DNA of 64,000 bases. Origin: Streptococcus mitis (lineage in GTDB: Bacteria > Bacillota > Bacilli > Lactobacillales > Streptococcaceae). Position numbers and translations under genes: made by a program. This document shows, piece by piece, positions 57,393 through 64,000 of the stretch; within the stretch, counting starts at the first letter, position 1, and each line of letters opens with the position of its first letter. Below the pieces are notes generated by a model. It was not told the DNA's origin, made no database searches, and was given only the letters and a program-made list of their open reading frames with translations. The DNA lies in assembly GCF_000722765.2 (NCBI RefSeq), contig NZ_CP028415.1, positions 626,501 to 690,500 on the forward strand, written 5' to 3'.

Positions 57393-58739
57393 TTAACGCA
57401 TGGTTACAAATTCTTCAGATGCAGTTGGGTGAATCGCTACGGTTGCATCAAAGTCTGCCTTGGTTGCTCCCATTTTGATAGCAACAGCAAATCCTTGAAT
57501 CATTTCATCAACGCCGTAGCCAATTCCATGAAGTCCGACAACTTTTTCATCAGAACCAGCTGTGATCAATTTGAAACGAGTTTCTTGACGGTTGTAAGTG
57601 CAAGCAGAGTACATAGAAGTAAAGCTTGATTTGTAAACCTTGATTTGGTCTTGACCGTATTCTTTAATGGCTTGTTCTTCTGTCAAACCCACAGTTCCGA
57701 TAGCAGGGTGTGAAAAGACAACGGTTGGAATAGTCAAGTAGTCCATTTTTGCAGTTGTTTTGCCGTTAAAGAGACGTTCAGATAGGGTACGCCCAGCCTT
57801 GATAGCAACTGGAGTCAGCTCTTTTTCACCCGTTACATCACCTAGAGCGTAGATTCCTTCAACCACAGTATTTTGGTATTCATCCACTTGGATAAAGCCA
57901 CGTTCGTTTAGAGTCACTCCAGCTTTTTCAAGTTGCAAGTCCTTAACGTTTGGACGGCGACCAGTAGCCCAGATAACTTGGCTAGCTGTGTGACTAGTAC
58001 CATCTTCGAAATGAATGGTAATGCCCTCAGCAGTTTTTTCTAACTTGACAGGGACTTTGTGAGTGTGAAGTGGTAAGTTTGTTCTTTCCATTTCCTTGAC
58101 CAAACCTTCAACGATATAAGAATCAAAACTACGTAAAGGACGGTCGCGACGAACAAAGAGATCTGTCTTGACACCAAAAGTGTGGAGTACACCAGCTAAT
58201 TCAACAGCGATATAACCAGCGCCTAGAATAGCAACTGACTCTGGCAATTCTTCCCAAGCAAATACATCATCAGAAGAGCCACCTAGTTCAGCACCAGGAA
58301 TGTTTGGAATACTTGGATGGGCACCAGTAGCAATCACGATATGTTTAGCACGAATCAGTTCACCATTTACACTGACAGTATGAGAATCTACAAATTCAGC
58401 ATGGCCTTCAATCAGGTCTACGCCGTTGCGTTTAAAACTGCCATCATAAGAAGAACGAGCGCGATCGATGTAAGCTTCACGATTGCGACGTAGGGTTGCA
58501 AAGTCAAAGTTAAGATCAGTAGTCTTAAAGCCGTAGTCTTCTCCAAATTGATGGAAAGTCTCAGCGATTTGCGCTCCGTACCACATGATTTTTTTAGGAA
58601 CACAACCGACATTGACACATGTTCCGCCTAATTTCTTTTCCTCAATAACGGCCGCTTTGGCTCCATGTTCACCAGCACGGTTCATGGTAGCAATTCCTCC
58701 GCTACCTCCACCGATAGCAATGATATCGTATTCTCTCAT
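57393..58739 (-). CDS. gor: Glutathione reductase
   Basis: NADPH-dependent reduction of glutathione disulfide; streptococci import glutathione and need it for oxidative and metal stress. The 448-residue flavoprotein has the FAD motif [10 protein letters not shown], the redox-active disulfide in [13 protein letters not shown] (Cys 41 and 46), the NADPH fold [15 protein letters not shown] followed by [11 protein letters not shown] (Arg pair specific for NADPH), [15 protein letters not shown] and the catalytic His in [20 protein letters not shown] is upstream. Confidence 0.95.
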   Translation of the reverse strand: MREYDIIAIGGGSGGIATMNRAGEHGAKAAVIEEKKLGGTCVNVGCVPKKIMWYGAQIAETFHQFGEDYGFKTTDLNFDFATLRRNREAYIDRARSSYDGSFKRNGVDLIEGHAEFVDSHTVSVNGELIRAKHIVIATGAHPSIPNIPGAELGGSSDDVFAWEELPESVAILGAGYIAVELAGVLHTFGVKTDLFVRRDRPLRSFDSYIVEGLVKEMERTNLPLHTHKVPVKLEKTAEGITIHFEDGTSHTASQVIWATGRRPNVKDLQLEKAGVTLNERGFIQVDEYQNTVVEGIYALGDVTGEKELTPVAIKAGRTLSERLFNGKTTAKMDYLTIPTVVFSHPAIGTVGLTEEQAIKEYGQDQIKVYKSSFTSMYSACTYNRQETRFKLITAGSDEKVVGLHGIGYGVDEMIQGFAVAIKMGATKADFDATVAIHPTASEEFVTMR

Positions 58740-58839
58740 TTAAAACTCCTTTGTACTCTTTGAAATAGTAGAGTGTCATTTTTTGATAGTCATATTCTAT
58801 CTTTTTTTTGATTTGATTGCAAAAATCTGCTACGTTCAA

Positions 58840-58996
58840 AAAAATTAAAGAAAAGGCTTGCAAAAAGAAAAAATAAAGTGTATTATATAACTAGTACAAT
58901 GTAATAAAAAATAGATTCCGAACAATAATCAAATCCCGAAATGTCATTATTTCGTTCTGAACTGTTATTGTTTATATTTGCTAATTTTTATATAAT
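58840..58996 (+). promoter_or_regulatory. Regulatory region of the MacAB-like operon
   Basis: Two promoters are possible: TTGCAA-17-TATTAT near 58858-58886, and TTGTTT (58968-58973)-17-TATAAT (58991-58996). Between them lies a nested palindrome: AACAATA (58921-58927) with TATTGTT (58966-58972), and CGAAAT (58937-58942) with ATTTCG (58949-58954). The outer arm overlaps the second -35. A TATAACTAGTACAATG motif near the first -10 resembles GntR/YtrA-type sites. The regulator is unknown. Confidence 0.5.
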
Positions 58997-59032
58997 ATTG
59001 TTAAGGACTTTAAATCAAAAAGGAGTTTTATT

Positions 59033-60238
59033 ATGAAGAAGAATCATAAAGCTAAAAAGTGGCAATTGTATGCAGCAATCGGTGCTGCCAGTGTAGTTGT
59101 ATTGGGTGCTGGGGGGATTTTGCTCTTTAGACAACCATCTCAGACCGCGGTAAAAGATGAGCCTACTCATCTTGTTGTTGCCAAGGAAGGAAGCGTGGCA
59201 TCTTCTGTCTTATTGTCAGGGACAGTAACAGCAAAAAATGAACAATATGTTTATTTTGATGCTAGTAAAGGAGATTTAGATGAAATCCTTGTTTCTGTGG
59301 GTGATAAGGTCAGCGAAGGGCAGGCTTTAGTCAAGTACAGTAGTTCAGAAGCCCAGGCGGCCTATGATTCAGCTAGCCGAGCAGTAGCTAAGGCAGACCG
59401 TCATATCAATGAACTCAATCAAGCACGAAATGAAGCTGCTTCAGCTCCGACTCCACAGTTGCCAACGCCAGCAGGAGGCGAAGGAGCTGCAGGGCAAACT
59501 CCAGCTCCAGTCTCAGGAAATGCGGTGTCATCTATTGATGCACAACTAGGTGATGCTCGTGATGCCCGTGCAGATGCAGAAGCGCAATTAAGCAAGGCTC
59601 AAAGTCAGTTGGATGCCATGACGGTTCTCAGTACCTTAGAAGGAACTGTGGTTGAAGTCAACCACAATGTTTCTAAATCTCCAACAGGAGCTAGCCAAGT
59701 GGTGGTTCATGTCGTTAGCAATGAAAACTTGCAAGTTAAGGGTGAACTATCTGAATATAACCTTGCCAACTTATCTGTAGGTCAAGAAGTAACCTTTACT
59801 TCTAAAGTTTACCAAGATAAGAGTTGGACAGGTAAGATTAGCTATATCTCTGACTATCCTAAAACTAATGGCGAAGCAGCAAGTGCAGCTACTGCCGCAG
59901 CAGGTGGTAATTCTGGTTCTAAATATCCATATACCATTGATGTTACAAGTGAAATCGGTGATTTGAAACAAGGATTCTCAGTAAGTGTTGAGGTGAAGAA
60001 CAAGAGTAAAGCCATTTTGGTTCCTCTAACAAGTATTGTGACTGAAAATGATAAGAACTATGTCTGGGTGCTTGACGAGCAGAAAAAGGCCAAGAAAGTG
60101 GAAGTTGGTTTGGGCAATGCTGATGCAGACAACCAAGAAATCACTTCAGGTCTGACAAATGGAGTCAAGGTCATCAGTAACCCAACGTCTTCTCTAGAGG
60201 AAGGAAAAGAGGTGAAGGCTGATGAAGCAACTAATTAG
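59033..60238 (+). CDS. MacA-like periplasmic-adaptor-type protein
   Basis: A 401-residue HlyD/RND-type adaptor anchored by an N-terminal membrane segment (about 10-30). It has a lipoyl/barrel-sandwich domain split by a helical hairpin (AAYDSASRAVAKADRHINELNQ and ARADAEAQLSKAQSQLDAM), with a Pro/Ala/Gly-rich insert (about 135-165) between the helices, then beta-barrel and membrane-proximal domains. In pneumococcus the orthologous three-gene set (Spr0693-0695) is described as a MacAB-like efflux pump for antimicrobial peptides and antibiotics. It overlaps the ATPase gene by 17 bases. AAAGGAG precedes the ATG. Confidence 0.88.
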   Translation: MKKNHKAKKWQLYAAIGAASVVVLGAGGILLFRQPSQTAVKDEPTHLVVAKEGSVASSVLLSGTVTAKNEQYVYFDASKGDLDEILVSVGDKVSEGQALVKYSSSEAQAAYDSASRAVAKADRHINELNQARNEAASAPTPQLPTPAGGEGAAGQTPAPVSGNAVSSIDAQLGDARDARADAEAQLSKAQSQLDAMTVLSTLEGTVVEVNHNVSKSPTGASQVVVHVVSNENLQVKGELSEYNLANLSVGQEVTFTSKVYQDKSWTGKISYISDYPKTNGEAASAATAAAGGNSGSKYPYTIDVTSEIGDLKQGFSVSVEVKNKSKAILVPLTSIVTENDKNYVWVLDEQKKAKKVEVGLGNADADNQEITSGLTNGVKVISNPTSSLEEGKEVKADEATN

Positions 60239-60923
60239 TCTAAAAAATATCTGCAGAAGTTACCGTAATGGTGACCAAGAACTGCAGGTTCTCAAAAATA
60301 TCAACCTAGAAGTGAATGAGGGTGAATTTGTCGCCATCATGGGACCATCTGGTTCTGGTAAGTCTACTCTCATGAATACCATTGGAATGTTGGATACACC
60401 AACCAGTGGAGAGTATTATCTTGAAGGTCAAGAAGTGGCTGGCCTTGGTGAAAAACAACTAGCCAAGGTCCGCAACCAACAAATTGGATTTGTCTTTCAG
60501 CAGTTCTTTCTTCTATCCAAACTCAATGCTCTACAAAATGTAGAATTACCCTTGATTTATGCAGGAGTTTCGGCTTCAAAACGGCGCAAGTTAGCTGAGG
60601 AATATCTAGATAAGGTTGAATTGACAGAACGAAGTCACCATTTGCCTTCTGAATTATCTGGTGGTCAAAAGCAACGTGTGGCTATTGCGCGTGCCTTGGT
60701 AAACAATCCTTCTATTATCCTAGCGGACGAACCGACAGGAGCCTTGGATACCAAAACAGGTAACCAAATCATGCAACTTTTGGTTGAACTAAATAAAGAA
60801 GGAAAAACCATTATCATGGTAACACATGAGCCTGAAATCGCTGCTTATGCTAAACGCCAGATTGTCATTCGAGATGGAGTTATTTCATCTGATAGTGCAC
60901 AGTTAGAAAAGGAGGAAAACTAA
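60222..60923 (+). CDS. MacB-type ABC ATPase
   Basis: A 233-residue ATPase with Walker A GPSGSGKST (near residue 42), signature LSGGQKQRVAIARAL, Walker B IILADEPTGALDT and the switch His in MVTHEP; the LolD/MacB family hallmarks FVFQQFFLLSKLNALQNVELPL are clear. It works with the separate permease encoded next, whereas in Gram-negative MacB the two are fused. Translational overlap with the adaptor upstream; 1-nt gap to the permease. Confidence 0.94.
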   Translation: MKQLISLKNICRSYRNGDQELQVLKNINLEVNEGEFVAIMGPSGSGKSTLMNTIGMLDTPTSGEYYLEGQEVAGLGEKQLAKVRNQQIGFVFQQFFLLSKLNALQNVELPLIYAGVSASKRRKLAEEYLDKVELTERSHHLPSELSGGQKQRVAIARALVNNPSIILADEPTGALDTKTGNQIMQLLVELNKEGKTIIMVTHEPEIAAYAKRQIVIRDGVISSDSAQLEKEEN

Positions 60924-60924
60924 G

Positions 60925-62184
60925 ATGCAGAATCTGAAATTTGCCTTTTCATCTATCATGGCTCACAAGATGCGCTCTTTTCTCACTATGATTGGGATTA
61001 TCATTGGTGTTTCATCAGTTGTTGTGATTATGGCTCTGGGAGATTCCATGTCTCGTCAGATCAATAAAAATATGACCAAGTCACAGAAGAATATCCATGT
61101 CTTTTTCTCACCTATCAAAAGCAAAGATGGTTCTTTTACCCAAAAGCAATCAGCATTGACAGTTTCTGGGAAAGAAGAGGAGGTTCATGTTGAACCACCA
61201 AAACCACAAGAATCCTGGGTCAGGGAGGCGGCTAAACTGAAGGGGGTGGACAGTTATTATGTAACCAACTCAACAAATATCACCCTGTCTTATAAAGATA
61301 AAAAAGTGGAGCGCGCTAGCTTGACAGGTGGGAATATTACCTACATGAAGGCAGTTGAAAATGAAATTGTTGCAGGCCGCAGTCTCATAGCTCAGGATTA
61401 TAAAGATGTGGCCAGTGTCATTTTACTAGACCAAGAACTTGCTAATAGCCTGTTTGGATCTGCTCAAGAAGCTGTTAACCAGGTTATAGATGTTGGTGGC
61501 TTTAGCTATCGTGTTATTGGTGTTTATACCAGCGATGAGGCCAAGACTGCCAAGACATTTGGTATTGGTGGACTTCCAATTACGACTAATATTTCTCTTG
61601 CCAATAACTTCAATATGGATGAAATTTCTGATATTGTCTTCCGTGTCAATGATACCAGTTTGACACCAACAGTGGGACCAGAATTAGCTAGAAAATTGAC
61701 CGAGATTGCTGGTCTTCAGCAAGGGGAGTATCAGGTGGCAGATGCGACTGCAGCCTTCCAAGAAGTACAACAACTGTTCGGCTTTATAACTACGATTATT
61801 AGTGCCATTGCAGGAATTTCACTTTTTGTTGGAGGGACTGGTGTTATGAACATCATGCTGGTTTCGGTGACAGAGCGTACCCGTGAGATTGGTCTCCGTA
61901 AGGCTTTGGGTGCAACACGTGCTAATATTTTAATCCAGTTTTTGATTGAATCCATGATTTTGACCTTGCTTGGTGGAGTCATTGGTTTAACCATTGCGAC
62001 AGGCTTAACAGCTATAGCTGGTCTACTCTTGCAAGGATTGATAGCTGGTATAGAAGTAGGAGTATCAATCCCAGTTGCTCTATTTAGTCTTGCAGTTTCG
62101 GCTAGCGTGGGTATGATTTTTGGAGTTTTGCCAGCCAACAAGGCATCGAAACTTGATCCAATTGAAGCCCTTCGTTATGAATAA
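60925..62184 (+). CDS. MacB-type ABC permease (FtsX fold)
   Basis: A 419-residue protein with one N-terminal membrane helix (about 19-42), a large extracellular MacB-PCD domain (about 45-285) and three C-terminal helices carrying the FtsX core: GIIIGVSSVVVIMALGDS at the start, then VGGTGVMNIMLVSVTERTREIGLRKALGATRANI and FGVLPANKASKLDPIEALRYE. This is the mechanotransmission type of transporter, which does not move substrate through the membrane core. Ends in the family's typical EALRYE. Confidence 0.94.
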   Translation: MQNLKFAFSSIMAHKMRSFLTMIGIIIGVSSVVVIMALGDSMSRQINKNMTKSQKNIHVFFSPIKSKDGSFTQKQSALTVSGKEEEVHVEPPKPQESWVREAAKLKGVDSYYVTNSTNITLSYKDKKVERASLTGGNITYMKAVENEIVAGRSLIAQDYKDVASVILLDQELANSLFGSAQEAVNQVIDVGGFSYRVIGVYTSDEAKTAKTFGIGGLPITTNISLANNFNMDEISDIVFRVNDTSLTPTVGPELARKLTEIAGLQQGEYQVADATAAFQEVQQLFGFITTIISAIAGISLFVGGTGVMNIMLVSVTERTREIGLRKALGATRANILIQFLIESMILTLLGGVIGLTIATGLTAIAGLLLQGLIAGIEVGVSIPVALFSLAVSASVGMIFGVLPANKASKLDPIEALRYE

Positions 62185-62187
62185 GAT

Positions 62188-62220
62188 AAACAAGATGGAC
62201 ACTCGTCTATCTTGTTTTTA
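62188..62220 (+). terminator. Terminator of the MacAB-like operon
   Basis: A 12-bp stem AAACAAGATGGA / TCTATCTTGTTT with a T-rich tail. Confidence 0.85.
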
Positions 62221-62253
62221 TATAGATTTCCCTATCGAAAATCCTTAAAAATG

Positions 62254-62262
62254 TGATATAAT
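62254..62262 (+). promoter_or_regulatory. Extended -10 promoter of metG
   Basis: TGATATAAT with TG at 62254-62255 and TATAAT at 62257-62262; -35 unclear. Confidence 0.6.
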
Positions 62263-62307
62263 GAAGTGTTAGAAAAACAGGTTTCATTTGCCTGGAAAGG
62301 AAAAATT

Positions 62308-64000
62308 ATGTCTGAAAAGAATTTTTATATTACAACGCCGATTTACTATCCATCTGGTAAACTTCATATCGGTTCTGCCTACACAACTATTGCCTGTGAT
62401 GTCCTAGCCCGTTACAAACGCCTGATGGGTTACGATGTCTTTTATCTGACAGGTCTTGATGAGCACGGTCAGAAAATCCAGCAGAAAGCAGAAGAAGCTG
62501 GTATCACACCTCAAGCTTATGTTGATGGGATGGCAGTTGGAGTCAAAGAACTCTGGCAATTACTAGATATCTCATACGATAAATTTATCCGTACAACGGA
62601 TGACTACCATGAAAAAGTTGTCGCACAAGTCTTTGAACGCTTGCTGGCTCAAGATGACATCTATTTGGGTGAATATTCTGGTTGGTATTCAGTTTCAGAT
62701 GAGGAATTCTTTACAGAAAGCCAGCTTGCAGAAGTTTTCCGTGACGAAGCTGGAAATGTAACCGGAGGAATCGCTCCGTCAGGACACGAAGTGGAATGGG
62801 TATCTGAAGAGTCTTATTTCCTTCGTCTTAGCAAGTACCAAGATCGTTTGGTCGAATTTTTCAAGTCCCATCCTGAATTTATCACGCCAGATGGTCGCCT
62901 GAATGAAATGCTTCGCAACTTCATCGAGCCAGGTTTAGAGGATTTGGCAGTTTCTCGTACAACCTTTACATGGGGTGTGCCAGTGCCATCTAATCCAAAA
63001 CACGTTGTCTATGTTTGGTTTGATGCTCTACTCAACTATGTGACAGCTCTTGGCTACGATCAAGACGAACACGCTAACTTTGACAAGTTCTGGAACGGAA
63101 CAGTCTTACATATGGTTGGAAAAGACATCCTTCGTTTTCACTCAATCTACTGGCCAATCCTTCTTATGATGTTGGATATCAAATTGCCAGAACGTTTGAT
63201 TGGTCATGGTTGGTTTGTCATGAAAGACGGCAAGATGTCTAAATCTAAAGGGAATGTTGTCTATCCTGAAATGTTGATAGAGCGTTTTGGACTAGATCCA
63301 CTTCGTTACTATCTCATGCGTAGCCTTCCTGTTGGTTCAGACGGAACCTTCACTCCAGAGGACTATGTAGGACGTATCAACTATGAATTGGCCAATGACC
63401 TCGGAAACCTCCTCAACCGTACGGTTTCAATGATTAACAAGTACTTTGATGGTCAAATCCCTGCCTATGTAGAAGGTGTAACAGACTTTGACAATGCTCT
63501 TGCTCAAGTAGCTGCTGAATCAATTGCTGACTACCATACACACATGGAAGCAGTTGACTACCCACGTGCCCTTGAAGCAGTCTGGACTCTGATCTCTCGT
63601 ACCAATAAATACATCGATGAGACAGCTCCATGGGTCTTGGCAAAGGATGAAGCACTCCGCGATCAATTGGCAAGTGTCATGAGTCATTTGGCAGCCAGTC
63701 TGCGTGTTGTAGCTCACTTGATTGAGCCATTTATGATGGAAACCAGTCGCGCGGTCTTGACTCAACTTGGCTTGGAAGAAGTAGCAAGCCTTGAGAACTT
63801 GAAATTGGCTGATTTCCCTGCAGATGTGACTGTAGTTGCTAAGGGAACACCAATCTTCCCACGTCTGGATATGGAAGAAGAAATCGCCTATATCAAGGAA
63901 CAAATGGAAGGTAACAAACCAGCTGTCGAAAAAGAATGGAATCCAGATGAAGTTGAACTCAAACTAAACAAGGAAGAAATCAAGTTTGAAGACTTTGACA
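62308..64000 (+). CDS. metG: Methionyl-tRNA synthetase, 5' part
   Basis: Charges tRNA-Met. The frame is open from 62308 to the window end (564 codons), with the class I HIGH-type motif at HIGSAYTT (near residue 21), LTGLDEHGQ, and KMSKSKG near residue 310. The connective insert shows no Cys knuckle in the [15 protein letters not shown] region, the zinc-free form found in many Firmicutes. The C-terminal tRNA-binding extension is beyond the window. AAGGAAAAA precedes the ATG, and it has its own promoter. Confidence 0.96.
   Translation, partial: MSEKNFYITTPIYYPSGKLHIGSAYTTIACDVLARYKRLMGYDVFYLTGLDEHGQKIQQKAEEAGITPQAYVDGMAVGVKELWQLLDISYDKFIRTTDDYHEKVVAQVFERLLAQDDIYLGEYSGWYSVSDEEFFTESQLAEVFRDEAGNVTGGIAPSGHEVEWVSEESYFLRLSKYQDRLVEFFKSHPEFITPDGRLNEMLRNFIEPGLEDLAVSRTTFTWGVPVPSNPKHVVYVWFDALLNYVTALGYDQDEHANFDKFWNGTVLHMVGKDILRFHSIYWPILLMMLDIKLPERLIGHGWFVMKDGKMSKSKGNVVYPEMLIERFGLDPLRYYLMRSLPVGSDGTFTPEDYVGRINYELANDLGNLLNRTVSMINKYFDGQIPAYVEGVTDFDNALAQVAAESIADYHTHMEAVDYPRALEAVWTLISRTNKYIDETAPWVLAKDEALRDQLASVMSHLAASLRVVAHLIEPFMMETSRAVLTQLGLEEVASLENLKLADFPADVTVVAKGTPIFPRLDMEEEIAYIKEQMEGNKPAVEKEWNPDEVELKLNKEEIKFEDFD

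Noticed and set aside
62308-64000. metG read as a truncated gene
   Set aside because: The frame is open to the window end and simply continues beyond it.

Overview
The window is a low-GC Firmicute chromosome segment that reads as a mitis-group Streptococcus (S. mitis, S. oralis or S. pneumoniae relatives). The evidence is six BOX repeats built from boxA/boxB/boxC modules, a licD3/tarP-type teichoic acid locus, pneumococcal-type proteins (SlrA rotamase, MsrAB fusion, MecA, Psr, MacAB-like pump) and matching gene neighbourhoods. An LtaS-type synthase and a gene order that joins blocks I remember as separate in the TIGR4 pneumococcus favour S. mitis or a close relative over typical S. pneumoniae. 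Species is an inference.

Layout. 1-9.5 kb: 3' end of potD, a small membrane gene, a T-box leader driving a LURP-one-like gene and alaS, a BOX, an intracellular alpha-amylase (minus), a two-gene ABC exporter, a decayed IS200/IS605 copy and a 72-residue membrane gene. 9.5-24.3 kb: an LtaS-type synthase (minus), then the aromatic amino acid block rlmI-like, aroD, aroE, aroB, aroC, tyrA, ylbF-like, an inserted LemA/TPM pair flanked by a 19-bp direct repeat, then aroA, aroK, pheA and psr. 24.4-29.9 kb: licD3, two glycosyltransferases, the candidate teichoic acid polymerase tarP and a Wzz-like membrane protein. 30-40.5 kb: mecA, hom-thrB under a CodY-like box, msrAB, a heterodimeric ABC exporter, an Atz/Trz amidohydrolase and the L10 leader with rplJ-rplL. 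40.6-49.9 kb: gdhA (minus), pyrD, holA, a long BOX, sodA, yutD-like, rlmN, a frameshifted vanZ-like gene, an ABC-F gene and slrA (minus). 50-51.9 kb: a membrane protein/XRE regulator operon with tandem operator-like repeats, decayed coding fragments and a BOX. 51.9-56.6 kb: rpsP-khpA, an inserted group (MazG-like, an AT-rich orphan, an alpha/beta hydrolase), rimM-trmD, a lone ATP-cone protein, a small minus-strand orphan, and a PC4-like protein behind a competence (ComX) box. 56.6-64 kb: bioY and gor (minus), a MacAB-like efflux operon, and metG running off the end.

Functional themes. A complete shikimate route from 3-dehydroquinate synthase onward, with the Phe and Tyr branches, lies in two adjacent operons. 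Two amino-acid genes (hom, gdhA) carry near-consensus CodY boxes. Psr, LicD3, TarP and the glycosyltransferases form a phosphocholine-teichoic acid envelope block, and the LtaS-type gene adds a possible second lipoteichoic acid route. Accessory DNA is concentrated at 8.8-9.5 kb, 18.2-20.3 kb, 50-51.7 kb and 52.4-54.2 kb. I see no prophage, CRISPR array, rRNA or tRNA gene. The most unusual items are the site-duplicating LemA/TPM insertion, the XRE module with its tandem operators, the insertion inside the rpsP-khpA-rimM-trmD group and the apparently leaderless rlmI-like gene.
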